This document shows positions 21,266 to 32,794 of a DNA stretch of 64,000 nucleotides, one piece after another; the first letter of the stretch is position 1, and each line of letters opens with the position of its first letter. The DNA is from Poecilobothrus nobilitatus. Lineage: Eukaryota > Arthropoda > Insecta > Diptera > Dolichopodidae. Location of the stretch: NCBI GenBank assembly GCA_947095535.1, contig OX352774.1, positions 172,234,200 to 172,298,199 of the forward strand, given 5' to 3'. A program made the translations under genes and the position numbers. The notes beneath the pieces are model-generated. The model saw only the letters and a list, made by a program, of their open reading frames with translations. It did not search any database and was not told the origin of the DNA.

Positions 21266-24130
21266 AATATGAAAAAAAAATTAATTTTAAAAATCCCGCA
21301 TACAAAGGTATTCAATTTTGATATTTCACTTAAAAAATAGTGAATTTTATACGAATTTATACATTTTTGTGAAAAAAAAGATTATTTTTGAAGGATCAGG
21401 GGTTGTCGCCATCAAACCCTCACTAAAAATTTTTCTTTTGTTTTTCTTAGTGTTGTTATCTCTTTTTTACGTTTATTTAAATTTATTTTTATTCTTTATT
21501 GTAAAAAGTTAAGTATTCTTACAAATGAAGGGACTTTTTATTTCATTAAAAAGTTAACTGACAAAATGACCCAACATTACAAAAAACCTATATTATTTCT
21601 ATATTAGTGATACCAGTATTATTAACCAATATTATTTCTAGATTACCAGACTGGCGTATGCTACGCCGGGTTTATCTAGTTAATATATAATATTGTTATT
21701 TTTCTTAAAAAAATAAAATTCAAATCCAATTTGGTGCCTTGAAAATATGCAATTTATATTATATGAAATGCAAACCAAGTAGTATTAGTATTATATAAAG
21801 CCACCCACATATTTATGTTTTCTTTTCTTGTTGTGTTTTTCCATTCCATTATGAAATAAAATTGTACTGCACATTTCATATTTCATATTTTAAGTTCTAT
21901 ATAACAACAACATATACACACATATATTTATTGCACATATATACTTATATTATATGTATATTTATATTATTTTAGCCAACACATAAGAATTTTTTCTTAA
22001 TTTAACTAAAGAAAAACAATAAAAAAAAAAAATAATAATAATATAAATCGCATCATCTAACGCACGTGTGTATCCATTTTTACATTCTTTGAATTATATA
22101 CACATTTTATCACAACGAGTTTATTTATCTATACATATAATTATTATAGATATATATATAAACATATATATATGTATATTATATAATAAATATTCAGTGA
22201 TGGTCATTAAAACAAAGCTGGTCGTTTTGTATACCAAATATATTTTCATTTAAAAAAATTATGAAAATTTTTTTTCTGTTTTCATTGAATGAGGCGGTAA
22301 TAAATTTTTATTTTTAACTAAATTTCATATTTTCAGATACTATGACGTGTTTCAAATATTTTTAGATTTCTATGAAATTTTGAAGTGTCTACCAACAACA
22401 AATTAAAAATGTTGACAAACCTTTCCAAATTTTAAAGATTTCGTATATGGAAATGAAAAATTTTAAAGGAAAATATGGTTTTAATAATTATTGAATTCAA
22501 GAATGACTGAATGAAAATTAAATAAGAGAATTATTCAAATTTTAAAATAGGTATTTTACAAAAATTCTATTTTGATATCATCTAAAAATTATTTTTAAAA
22601 GAGAAGAAATTTAAATTTAATGGTGTGTTAATCAACGTCTTTATAAATTTTTATATTTTTCATAATTTTCCTGCCCTTTTTTCAATATTTCGAAACTAAA
22701 ATTCTTATGTCCTTTTAAAAAAAAAAATTAATTAAATTCACCCAACAAACATTTGGGTCGGAAAATGTTTAATCTACTTTCCAGCTCGAAAATCGAACGA
22801 TTCACACGGTATTTAGTTATATTAGTACAAGGAAGTTCATAACTTTTGCTGAAGAGAATGGGTCTGAAATGTCGCACATTATACATTTTTTGCATTTCTA
22901 TACAATAACACATATATTTGTATGTGTTCGTGTACATGTGCAAATTAGCACATGACACATTAACACATTAGAAAACAGTAGAAATTTCGTTTACTATCTG
23001 TAAAAAGTCATTAGCATTTCTGTGCAATGGAAAACAGTATGACATTGACACATTATCATCCAATTTTTTTTTTTAAATTTTTTTTCTAAATCCTTTCAAA
23101 TAAAGCATTTGTTTTGTTAGGTAATTCATTACAATTAGACATTTATTAATTTTTAAAAAAGAAAATGGTTTCCGATTAAATGCGCTGCCACAAAAACACA
23201 CCCGAATTTCGTTAACGCTTTTGCGTTGTTATTTGCGTCGACTTAACTCAATCGTAGTGGTTTGTAATAAATTCCGTTTTAATCTTAATAAAAAAAAGAC
23301 AAGAGAAGTTTTTTTTCTTGCTAAGAGAAGATGGAGAAGGCATCATTTTGTTTCAGAAAGAAATGCAAGAGATGACATGTTCAAAAATAGGAAAAACGAG
23401 AGCTGTTTTGAAATTTTTAATTTAACGACATTTCTTTAAAAATGAAAAAAAGTTCTAGAAATATTTCTGTTTGTCAAAATTTTTGTTTCAAACTATTTTG
23501 TATAGAAAATCTTTTATAATTTCTAAAAAATTTCTGTTCCATACGAAAATAGAAATTATATAACGGAAGAAGAAAAATTATGAATAACTTTAAGGTTATT
23601 TTAACTTTAACTTATTTTTATTTTATTTTAATTTACAAAATTATTTTGATTGAACGCAGATAGAGTTGATTTTGGAACATTAGAACTTCGAATACTTGTA
23701 TGTTTGATGGTAGGAACAGGCATTTACAAGCATTCAATATTCTACAGCTCACTTTCCTCAAAATCGAAAATAATTGGTGGGGCACAAGTATAGTTGAAGG
23801 GGACGTTTGAGCTGAAAAATATGATGTTGTGGATAAGGATTGAATATTTAAAACTTTAATTGCCATTTTTGGAATGAATAAAATTAATACGGCTTTTAAT
23901 TAATTTTGAAATATTTAAGAGTTTTACCATTTTTAATTGATGTCATTTCTCAATAAAGTACTTTTATACTAAATTAAAATGCATTGTATGAAATAAACAA
24001 TTAACAGCTTAAATTCAACTTATTATTCTGACCCCACGTGAAAATACTTTGTTCGTTAAAAATTATTAGAAGTTTATTAAATTATTATTTCAGTCGGACA
24101 TATTTATATAGTATAAAGTGCCGGGAAATT
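21266..24130. other. AT-rich sequence without a supported gene
   Basis: No recognised gene. The open frame at 23,221-23,439 encodes a basic peptide (RRWRRHHFVSERNARDD) with no clear family. There is a TA/CATA-rich tract at about 21,900-22,180. No splice-supported exon was found on either strand. Confidence 0.4.
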
Positions 24131-24500
24131 ATAACGGGAAAAGATATGAACAAATCATAGGATTCAGTAAAAATAAGCTGAGTATTCTAATAGGATTCCT
24201 GTCGGGACACTATCGACTAAAAGGACAGAAAGTAAGAATAGGAAATTACGATACATAAAAATTCTGTCAAAAAGAAGAGAAGAAACTTCAGGACATATAC
24301 ACAAAAATTGCGGAGTTTTATTCCGAGCTTTATTCCTGTATATGCATCTAGGAACTAGGTATATGTTACTTTGCCGAAGATGAAATGCCAGCCATAAAGC
24401 CTGCACAGATTTTTACTTTCTTAGAGGCAGTAGGGATGACGAAAGTATTATAAGTGGAGGCAAAACTCACAACTCGTACTAACAGCATAATACATCTACG
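24130..24500 (+). pseudogene. Decayed non-LTR retrotransposon ORF2 C-terminus
   Basis: Three frames read consecutively as the terminal region of an I/Jockey-type ORF2. First is LIGFLSGHYRLKGQKVRIG (24,180-24,236). Next is EEETSGH followed by NCGVLFRALFLYMHLGT (24,275-24,357), the remnant of a zinc-knuckle-like C/H region. Last is AEDEMPAIKPAQIFTFLEAVGM (24,375-24,440), matching the usual last block before the stop. Frameshifts and a stop make it non-functional. The call rests on motif order only. Confidence 0.6.
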
Positions 24501-25905
24501 TCAAATGGCAGCGTAATCTAATAAAAATTCGCCGCGGAAATTAACGGCGAATTGAAATTATTTCGGTGTATTTGATTCTAATGGAGAAATTCTAATGCAA
24601 TTCAGTTCTGAGTGACCGTCGCCGCATTTAATTGGAAACTAAAACTTTATAGAACTTCGAACTAAAATTGAAAATTAAAATTAATAGTAAATTCAAGCTC
24701 TTAAATAACTTTAATAATCAATTCAGTATCTCCATTTAACTTCCAGGAATAATAATAAATGATTAATACAACATGTTCGCTACTTGAACTTGAACCCCTT
24801 TAACTTTGATACTTAAATTAAAAATTTATATTTATATTTTAAGTAAAATTGGTTGCAATTTTTATTTTTTTTTTTTTTTAAGTTATTTGATAAAATCCCA
24901 ATCCCGCCCTATCAACTAGTTTTCAATACTAAGATGTATAAAATATTAAAGAGAAAAAACATTTTCATCAATTTTAAAACTTGTTTCTTGTTTTAATTTT
25001 TTTTTTTGTTTTTTGCTCTTTTCTTTAAAAAACAAAATTTGATTTTGTGTTTTTTTTTCTTTTATAGTTTTTCGAAACTTTTGTTTTTTTTCCAAAAATG
25101 TTTTTATTCACATATGATATGGTTAAAATTCGATCACAAATTTTTTCTTTTGGTTGAGTTCCTTCTTCGTTTTCATTTGCTTGTTTTTATTTTTTTTTTT
25201 TTTTTTGTTGTTTGTCCTTGCGTTTGTCTTTTTTTATTGTTATTATATTTGCTATCACTGTCTTTATTTTTATATTCATTTTTCTATATTATATTTATAT
25301 ATACATTTCTTATTTTCAGAATAGTTTTTTTTTTTCTTATATTTTGTCTCCCTCCAGCACTTACTAAAAATCAAGAAAAAAAAAACAAATTTTTATTTTC
25401 CTATCGCCTTTTATGAAATTTATGAGATAGAAAAAAAAAATAAAGAAAACATTTTCTAGTTAAATTTAAAATTAAAATAAAAGAAAAAGAAAAAATTGGA
25501 AAAAATATGTTTAAGGATTCGTTTTTTTTTTTCATCGTTATCTTAATTTTCTTTTTTTTTTTGGTGCCACATTTGTTTGCTAAACTATATTGTTTGAAAA
25601 GGAAGCAAAAACACATACACACACACATACACATCCATACAATTCTTCTTCTATAAAAAAATAAATATTTAGATATCATATACAGGTACAGTCATTTACA
25701 AAAGTTAAGAAGCAGTTTAAAAATTTTAATTATCAACACAAATATGAGTAGTTTTTTGACATTTTTATGATTTTATTTAGATTTGAAACTGTACTATAGG
25801 TCCTTCTTATATATTTTTTGTTTCTTTACATATTTTGTGTTTTTTTATAGCAAGAATTTCAAAGGATAATTATGTTTTCTTTTAAATTTTGTCTTACAAA
25901 TCCAT
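24501..25905. other. Homopolymer-rich region without a gene
   Basis: Long T and A runs dominate from about 24,860 to 25,560. The long open frames in both directions here (for example 25,006-25,416) are low-complexity phenylalanine/leucine products of T-rich DNA, not genes. Confidence 0.55.
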
Positions 25906-25906
25906 A

Positions 25907-25976
25907 TCTATACTAACCAGGGACACACTATACTAACCACACACTATACTAACCACACACTATACTAACCACACAT
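25907..25976. repeat. 16-bp tandem repeat
   Basis: About four units of TATACTAACCACACAC occur head to tail, the first with a GGGA variation. It is a small minisatellite. Confidence 0.85.
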
Positions 25977-26430
25977 TATATATGTACAATTTTTCTATGA
26001 ATCGTTTCCGGACCATATTGTATTTACTAACAAATACGAACAACTAAAATTCTTAAAATCTAATTTCAATAAATTTTTTTTATTTTAAGAATTTTTTTTT
26101 TAATCACAAAATTATTTGATTTCAAAAAATTTTGTGAATCACTATATAAATGTATACGTGTATGTGTTTTTGCAGACATATCGTCATTATAAATATGTGA
26201 AAGGGAAATTATAGTTATTTAAAGGGAGTTTTTCTACTTTTCTTATATTTTTTTTTTGTGTTGGTTTTGTTTTTTTTTAAGGGGTGAATAGAGAATAAAA
26301 GAATAAAGATTGGATTGATTTGGATTAAAAGGATATAAAAATTATATATCATAAGGAGTTAAGAAGGGTATTCTTTTTTATTTTCTTCTACTATTTCAAT
26401 TTTTTAATTTCTTTTTTTTTCTTTTTGTAT

Positions 26431-26456
26431 AATATATATATATATATATATATATA
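26431..26456. repeat. (TA)n microsatellite
   Basis: A pure TA run of about 13 units. Confidence 0.9.
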
Positions 26457-26554
26457 CTTGTAGTCTTTTAATTTTTTTCAATATTAAAATGTGAATGACA
26501 AATGAAAATTTTAGTTTTAATATACAAGACTAGAAAATTTACATGTTATATATC

Positions 26555-26755
26555 GCAAAAAGAATTTCGCCTAATGCCATTTGACAAAAAATACTTAATG
26601 CAAAATGCCCTTTAACAAAAAGACTTTGTACAAAAAGGACACTTCGTAAAAAGGACACCAAAAGTTTTTTTGCAATAAGTCTTTTTTATCAAATGGCATT
26701 AGGCAAAAAGTACTTTTGCGAACTGGATTTAGGCAAACTGGGATGCTCCCGTTAT
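26555..26755. repeat. Palindromic repeat with AAATGGCATTAGGC arms
   Basis: The 16-bp perfect arms GCCTAATGCCATTTGA (26,569-26,584) and its complement (26,689-26,704) enclose a run of AAAAAGGACAC-like tokens. A tail, GGATTTAGGCAAACTGGGATGC, follows. It is a foldback MITE or short palindromic repeat with no coding capacity. Confidence 0.7.
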
Positions 26756-26820
26756 ACATAGGTAGGTATATATATATACATATTAATATTCAAATAAAAT
26801 AAACCCTTGACTAGTATATA

Positions 26821-27092
26821 TTTATTTATTCATTTATATTAATATGACATACATAAATGTAATGCAATATTATTGAACCATCGGCTACCAAGGCCATTAC
26901 AGGTTTTTATACTATTATTAAATTATATACTAATATTATTTATTTTGTTTATATTATATACTATATATTTACATTATATTTAGTCGTAAGAGGGGTATGT
27001 AAAGCAAAAACAGTTACGACCTGTGCAGGGATCGAACCCACACTCCTTCGATTAATACGCCACACGTCTACCCACTAGGATACCGAAGCCCC
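26821..27092 (-). mobile_element. tRNA-derived SINE, family 1, full length
   Basis: On the minus strand the head is GGGGCTTCGGTATCCTAGTG (A box region), then GGGTTCGATCCCTGCAC (B box). A GGTCGTAAC/TCTTACGAC stem follows, then an AT-rich body and a tail with AATGGCCTTGGTAGCCGATGG, ending in AAATAAATAAATA. It is flanked by near-identical 13-bp sites, TGACTAGTATATA at 26,808-26,820 and TGAATAGTATATA at 27,093-27,105, as expected for target-site duplication. Transcription by RNA polymerase III from the internal boxes is family knowledge. Confidence 0.9.
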
Positions 27093-27291
27093 TGAATAGT
27101 ATATAGTAAATATATGAAAATAAAAATATTAAAATATGAACAATTTCTTAATTTAAACATAAGTTTTTAGCGGCATGTGGACCAATTATGGTTTTATTGC
27201 GTATGGCTTTAAGGCAACCGTCCAAAAAATTATTGTACATTTATTTATAATATACAATAAATAATGAATAAATAAATAAATAAAACCATAA

Positions 27292-27328
27292 TGGCTTTAT
27301 TTCGCTTTTGAAAGAGAAATAAAGCCAT
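27292..27328. repeat. Family E hairpin
   Basis: The 13-bp arms ATGGCTTTATTTC and GAAATAAAGCCAT flank a short GCTTTTGAAAGA spacer, so a perfect stem can form. It is a short member of the same palindromic family as 28,339-28,509. Confidence 0.8.
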
Positions 27329-27441
27329 ATAGTAAAATTGATACAAATTCTAATATATGTTAGAGGTTTGGGGGCTAAAAATAATTATTGTTTAAAAAAA
27401 AAATTACAAAATTAAATTTATTTATGGAATAGGTATATTGT

Positions 27442-27830
27442 ATGGGAATACAGTTGGATTCAAAATCAGGGTTTCTCGCTTTTTCCAGAATATTTATACA
27501 TATGTATTTGAGAGATTCTGAAGGAGGTATTTTACAGTTGGATTCAAAATCAGAGCTGCCGCTTTTTCCAGAATATGTATATTATGCATATGCCAGATTC
27601 CGAATTTGGAGGGATTTTAGATTCAAAAGTAGGGTTATAGGCCTTTTCCAGACAACTTTTAATATATGTACACGTGAGATTATGAATTATGGGGGGTTTT
27701 AGGGCGAGATTCGGAATCAGGGTTATTCGCCTTTTTTTATAAATATCTATATGCGAGATTCCGTATTAGTATAAACTTTAGAGTTAGTTACAAAATCAGA
27801 GTTATACATCTTTTACAGAATATGTATATA
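27442..27830 (+). repeat. Family D tandem array, ~80-bp units
   Basis: Four to five consecutive units contain AGTTGGATTCAAAATCAGGG followed by a TTTTCCAGAATAT block and a GAGATTCTGAA/AGGAGG block. The first two are spaced 83 bases apart and later ones are diverged. The unit also occurs singly elsewhere in the window in both orientations. Confidence 0.75.
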
Positions 27831-28009
27831 ATCCTCTTAACTTATCTTCTCTCCATCTTTCTAAAATGGGGTCGATTGTCTTACTATAGCTGTTATCTAT
27901 TATTACTTCTTTTTGAACAAATAAGATTCCATTTTTAAAAAGGAAATAAAGACATACGCTTTTGTAACCAACTCTGAAATACTTCCAAAATGAGAATCTC
28001 AGATACACA

Positions 28010-28085
28010 AATGTAATAAATATTCTGGAAAAAGCGTATAACCCTGATTTTGAATTCAACTGTAAACTTCCTCCTAATTTGTCTT
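28010..28085 (-). repeat. Family D unit, inverted
   Basis: This is one minus-strand copy of the ~80-bp unit (complement of CAAAATCAGGGTTATACGC followed by TTTTTCCAGAATATT). It faces the tandem array at 27.4-27.8 kb. Confidence 0.65.
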
Positions 28086-28338
28086 TGGCACTGGTTTTAA
28101 TGCAGTATATTTATTATTTATAACTGCATTTATTTATCAATACCTATTTTTTTCACTTTTTTACTATAAATTTAGAATTTGTATCAATTTTACTATATGG
28201 CTTTATTTCGTAAAATTTTAGAAAACGATATGGCTTTATTTCGCATTTGAATGGGAAATAAAGCTCCTTAAAATATGTCTTAAGTAATGCAATGAAATTT
28301 TTTTGTAATTAGGTTTTGTAATAGCATCAGTAAAAACT

Positions 28339-28509
28339 TGACGCTATGAAATAAAGCCATACATAATAAAGCTTTAATGGCCTTATTTCGCTATTGAATG
28401 AGAAACAAAGCTATATATGCGAAATATGGCTTTATGGCGTTATTTCTCATACAAAAGCGAAATAAGGCCACTATGACTTTATTATGTATGGCTTTATTTA
28501 ACGGCGTCA
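28339..28509. mobile_element. Family E foldback element
   Basis: This is an almost continuous imperfect palindrome. The left half has TGACGC, AAATAAAGCCATACATAATA and TGGCCTTATTTCGCT; the right half carries their complements in mirror order, ending GGCGTCA. The loop is only about 15 bases (near 28,413-28,428). It is non-coding and would fold into one long hairpin. A related but less complete palindrome lies at 28,190-28,270. Confidence 0.75.
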
Positions 28510-28519
28510 TTTTTTGACA

Positions 28520-29080
28520 TCATATTTAATTCGTTTTTTACGCCTGAAACCTTGAAAATAAAAAAAAAATGCCTAACAATTACTTATATTAGATATATTA
28601 TGTTAATATTTTAATGTTATTTAAATTATATTCAATGTCATAAAATATATAAACATCACATTAAAATTTGATATTAATTTGGTTCGTAATTTTTATAACA
28701 CCTTGTTCATATTATTGTTTTCTTAAAAAAAAAACAAAATTTATTTATTTCGATTTTTTTTTTAGATTTTCTCTGATCCATTTTCTTATTTTTCTTTTAT
28801 TTCTTAAATTACATTTCTTCAAGGTTCTTTCATTGATTTTGATTTTTATAGTGCCTATTTTTTTTATATACATATAAATATTTTTATTAAATGTACATAT
28901 GTATTATTATTATTTTTTCAAACAATTATCCATATATATTCTAAACATTTGAATAAAGACAAAGTGTTTAAAAAAAACTTAAATAAAACATTTTAATTTT
29001 TCAAAATCCAAATTGATAAAAAATTTAGAGTAAAATTTTCAAAATTAATATTCCTATATCCTTTTTTAGTACATTTTTCA
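28520..29080. other. AT-rich sequence, nothing recognised
   Basis: There is a T-rich plus strand with one hydrophobic low-complexity open frame near 28,670-28,877. No gene is supported. Confidence 0.45.
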
Positions 29081-29089
29081 GAAGTATTT

Positions 29090-29810
29090 AAAAATTTTTT
29101 TAATATTTACACTCTATTCGTCCGTCTTTTTGTGTGTTTGTTTCCCTGTCTATTTGCAATAAAATTATAGAGTAATTAAATTTTAACTAGGCGTAAGTCT
29201 TATAAAAAAAATTAATGTTGTGGAACAACTTTTTATGCAGCTCAAATCATTACGGAGCTACAGCCCCTCAATTTTTTAAAAAGTCTTATTTTTAAATGTG
29301 TATATCTTAAGTGTTGCTTTAAATTTTTTCAATTTAAAAATGCCATACGACAGGACTTTTATTGTTTTTTTGTAGATTATTTCCCTCCCATATAAATCTG
29401 ACAAGGAAATTAGACAGCCGTTACTTTTCAGGAGTGGCTGTAAATGTAAAAGGGGAATTCTTGCGTCGTGTGTGGGATGGGATTCGAACCAACATTCCTT
29501 TTATATGATCTCTTGCCCACTAGGTTGCCTAGTCCCCACGATAAGGTTATTTATCTTTATTCAATTCATTTACCGTTATGTAAAAAAAAAATTTGCAAGA
29601 TTTTACTTCCTTCATATCTCTGCAATACTTCTAGATGAAGTCTTCTAATTTTGATGAAAGAAATATCTTCTGAAATTTTCTTGAACCTCCCCCTGTTTAA
29701 GAGTTATTAGGCGTAAAAAATTTAATATTTGTCATTTTTACTCACCTGTAACTTAAACAACTGTACTAATTTTTTCAAGGTAAAACATAAATATTAAAAC
29801 CAGAAAAAAA
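29090..29810 (-). mobile_element. Family A element, inverted, interrupted by a SINE
   Basis: Reading the minus strand, the order is the GGAC-core remnant (near 29,115), the GAGGGGCTGTAGCTCCGTAATG block (29,250-29,272), then the AAATGGCATTTTTAAATTG-like block. A 155-base SINE follows, then CATAACGGTAAATG and the CAGGTGAGTAAA/ACAGTTGTTTAAGTTACAGG blocks. The ends are degraded and it is non-coding. Confidence 0.7.
29382..29537 (-). mobile_element. tRNA-derived SINE, family 2, nested in family A
   Basis: The minus strand reads GGGGACTAGGCAACCTAGTG (A box), GGTTCGAATCCC (a good B box), a GACGCAAG-type stem side, then the family 2 body with ACAGCCACTCCTGAAAAG and CTAATTTCCTTGTCAGATT. It splits a family A element, so it is the younger insertion. 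The head is the best preserved of the three family 2 copies. Confidence 0.8.
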
Positions 29811-31025
29811 AAACAATTGATAAAACATTTAAAGAGAATTTTTCGCTAAATCTTTGTAAGGACATGTAATAATTAACTCATTTTAAAATTTTCGGAAAAT
29901 TCCTTAAATCTACAAAAAATTCTAAAACTTTCAATTTCATTTTTTTTCAGTTTTTTAACATCAAAACAAATTTATTGTTAATCCGTAATGGATGATATTG
30001 TGCTGTTTACTACTGAAAGAGACTAGATTTAATCCTTTTTCATGCAACAAACTAACTAATATAATATATCCAAAAAATTTGTATCTTGAAATCAGACTGA
30101 AAAAAAAAAAACATAATTAAGAATTCGAATGTAAGTTGTTTTATGTTTTTTCTTTTATGATGGTACGCCTGTTTTCCTAGGCTTTTTTTTTATTTTTTTA
30201 GTGATTTTTCTTTAATTTAAATAATATTTTTGTATACAAAATATGAATCTTATAAAAGCCAACAAAATAAACTAAATTTTAACAAACATAAGATGTAATA
30301 CAATAAAAAAACATGACATATAAAGGGTTGCAAATTTCTTATATATCTGTGGATATGTGTATAGAAATAAAACAAAATATGATATAAAAGAAAAACTAGA
30401 AAATAGAAAAACAATTATTTTGGCAAGAAATTCAAATTTTCCATTTTTAATTGCCATTTTACATGTTACTATTTGTCTCTGTTTTTGGCAACATGTTTTT
30501 ATTTTCTTTTTGATTTTGCTACTTAAGGCTTTTTTTTTCCTTATTACTAATTTTCTTTTTTTGTATGTTTAAGTCATATAATTTTTTTTTTTAATATTTC
30601 TTTTAATAAAGACAATAAAAATAATTATATTGTATTTAATTTAAAAATTCGTTTTTTTTTTTTTTGGCATTAACACAACATTAATATTAAAGCCAATAAT
30701 GTGTTTAAAGAGAAAATAATTTTTCTTAAAAATTTTCTTTTTTTTTTACACATAATTTCTTATTTTGTATATATGAATGTATGTATATTGTGTTGAAATT
30801 TATGTTATTTAAACAATTTGTTTTTTTTTTTTTTATAATTTTAAATTGTAGAATTACATTAAAATTAAACAAAAAATTGAATTAAATTTTAGGGAAAGAA
30901 TGTTATTTTGCTAATTTTTTTTTAATTTCTTTTAATTTTTTATTTACTCCTTGTAAAGTATTTTGATTATTAATTTCTTAATTATTAAAATCTATGACTT
31001 AAGTAAACGAATAACTTTTTTTTTT
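29811..31025. other. AT-rich sequence without a supported gene
   Basis: Only homopolymer-rich AT sequence with short hydrophobic frames on both strands. Nothing recognised. Confidence 0.45.
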
Positions 31026-31029
31026 TAAT

Positions 31030-31720
31030 TTGATTTTTTGTTCCCTCTTACTCCTCGTGGGAGTGTAGAGCATCAACTTGTCTCCTCCATTGGTCTCTGT
31101 TATTTGCGAATACTTTTATTTCTTCCCAAGTTTGTTGGTTTTTCACTAGTTCGACCGTTATTGATCATCACCAGATTTTATTGGGTCGACCTTTTTTTCG
31201 TCTTCTTCGGGTGTTTCATTCTAGGGCCATTTTGATTATATGTTCTGGATACTTCCTCAAAGTGTGGCCTAAACACCTTCACTTTTAGCGTATGATTTGG
31301 CTCATCATTGTTTCTTTGCCTACTATTCGCCATAAGTAATTGTTGGTGACCATGTTTTCCTAAATTAGTAGTTGTTCAAATTTCGCTGCCATACAAAAGT
31401 GTAGGCATTACACATGCCTGGATATTCTAATTTTGGTTTTTCTAGTTATTTGACTGTTTTACCATATTGAACTTAGTTCACCAAAGACGGCTCTGGCTGT
31501 AGTCTGTTGTCGATTTCTTCTACTGTACCTCCATTTCTTGTGATTATGTTTCTTAGGAAAAAGAAGTTGTCGAATATTATACTGTGTTGCCATTTATTAT
31601 GATGGAGTCTGTACCGGTATTATACTAATCATAGCTTTGGTTTTTTCTGTATTTTTCTTTTTTTCTGTAATCTTGAGATTGACATGCTGCTTGATAGAGT
31701 TGAATTGCTTGAATTGTGCG
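31030..31720 (-). pseudogene. Decayed LINE (RTE-like) RT C-terminal region
   Basis: On the minus strand, in several frames, one reads ITRNGGTVEEIDNRL (about 31,500-31,550), where family members have GS-I-T--GG---EI--RI. PTLLYGSE (about 31,395-31,420) follows, then GHTLRKYPEHIIKMALE, RRRKKGRPNKIW and finally TWEEIKVFANNRDQWRRQV (31,070-31,130). This block order is typical of the end of ORF2 in RTE-like and related LINEs. Many stops and frameshifts make it dead. Clade assignment is uncertain. Confidence 0.75.
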
Positions 31721-32380
31721 ACGCAGAAATTGCAATATATTTAAGTTAAGAAATAATTAGGTTATGAACTTAAAAAATGATTAGGTATTAAAGATATTTT
31801 CCAAAATATTTAAAATAAATTTAAAAATTTATTTAGTAATTGTTGAAAGAAATGTAAATAAAATTCGTAAAAATTTTCTTTAAATTTGAATATTTTTTTA
31901 ATTTTTAATTAAGGAAACATAATATCCCTATACAAGATTTACATAGTTGTTGAGTTCTGTTGTAATTCCCTTAATTTCTCTTATTTTGAATCACATTTTC
32001 CTTCATTTTAATACCAATTACTTTGCTAAAACAAACAAAAAATTTAATAAAATTAAAAGGAGTAATCGATTGATAATAAAATATTGTAAATAAAAGAAAG
32101 AAAGTATACTGAGTTTTGATGCAACAGAAACTATTAAAGAAATTTCAATAGAAATTTACTATCATAAAACAATAATCAATTTATTTAATAAAACATGGGA
32201 ATTGATATTACTGTTAATATAAAATGAATGTAAACTTTAATTAAATATAAATTTAAAATGAAGATAAAACAAGCAATTATTAATTTAATAACTATTCTAA
32301 AGAGAAAATATTTACTATTAAAATTCATTTGCCTAAAAATATGCAATTAATATTTATACAATAAAAGAACTACATAAATG
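31721..32380. other. AT-rich sequence, nothing recognised
   Basis: No open frame or repeat of note was found between the dead minus-strand LINE and the SINE cluster. Confidence 0.45.
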
Positions 32381-32390
32381 TGATTATGTG

Positions 32391-32675
32391 GGGGGGCTTC
32401 GGTACCCTAGTGGATAGGCGTGTGGCGTATTAACCGAAGGAGTGTGGGTTCGATCCCTGCACAGGTCGTAAGTGTTTTTTTTTTCTTTACATAACCCCCT
32501 TACGACCAAATATAATGTAAATATATAGTATATAATATAAAAAATTAAATAATATTAGTATATAATTTAATAATAGTATAAAAAAACCTATAATGGCCTT
32601 AGTAGCCGATGGTTCAATAATATTGCATTACATTTATGTATGTAATATTAATATAAATAAATAAATAAAAATAAG
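32391..32675 (+). mobile_element. tRNA-derived SINE, family 1, full length
   Basis: The head is GGCTTCGGTACCCTAGTGG (A box) and GTGGGTTCGATCCCTGCAC (B box). The 9-bp stem GGTCGTAAG/CTTACGACC sits at 32,464-32,472 and 32,499-32,507, followed by an AT-rich body. The tail is AATGGCCTTAGTAGCCGATGG... ending in (AAAT)n. GATTATGTG directly precedes it (32,382-32,390) and recurs at 32,677-32,685, a probable target-site duplication. Confidence 0.9.
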
Positions 32676-32685
32676 CGATTATGTG

Positions 32686-32785
32686 CCAGGCCCAAAATGG
32701 CTTTTGTAGCCGAGGGTCTTACTGATATTATTACAATTTATTATATTAATATTAGATCAAGTAAATAAATAAATAAAATAAACTA
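32686..32785 (+). mobile_element. LINE 3'-tail fragment
   Basis: About 100 bases closely resemble the tail of the LINE at 34,868-34,970 (CCAGGCCCAAAATGGC, GTAGCCGAGGG, TTACTGATATTATTACA, ending in (AAAT)n). It is probably a severely 5'-truncated LINE insertion. Confidence 0.7.
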
Positions 32786-32794
32786 TTATGTATA

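Noticed and set aside
23221..23439. Basic 72-codon frame with RRWRRHHF, resembling the start of a Harbinger-type transposase
   Set aside because: Resemblance is limited to a few residues and nothing downstream supports it.
25006..25416. 136-codon plus-strand frame
   Set aside because: Almost wholly phenylalanine/leucine from T-rich DNA; low complexity, no family motif, and similar frames exist in the other direction nearby.
27442..27830. CRISPR-like array
   Set aside because: Units are direct tandem copies without distinct spacers, in a eukaryotic context.
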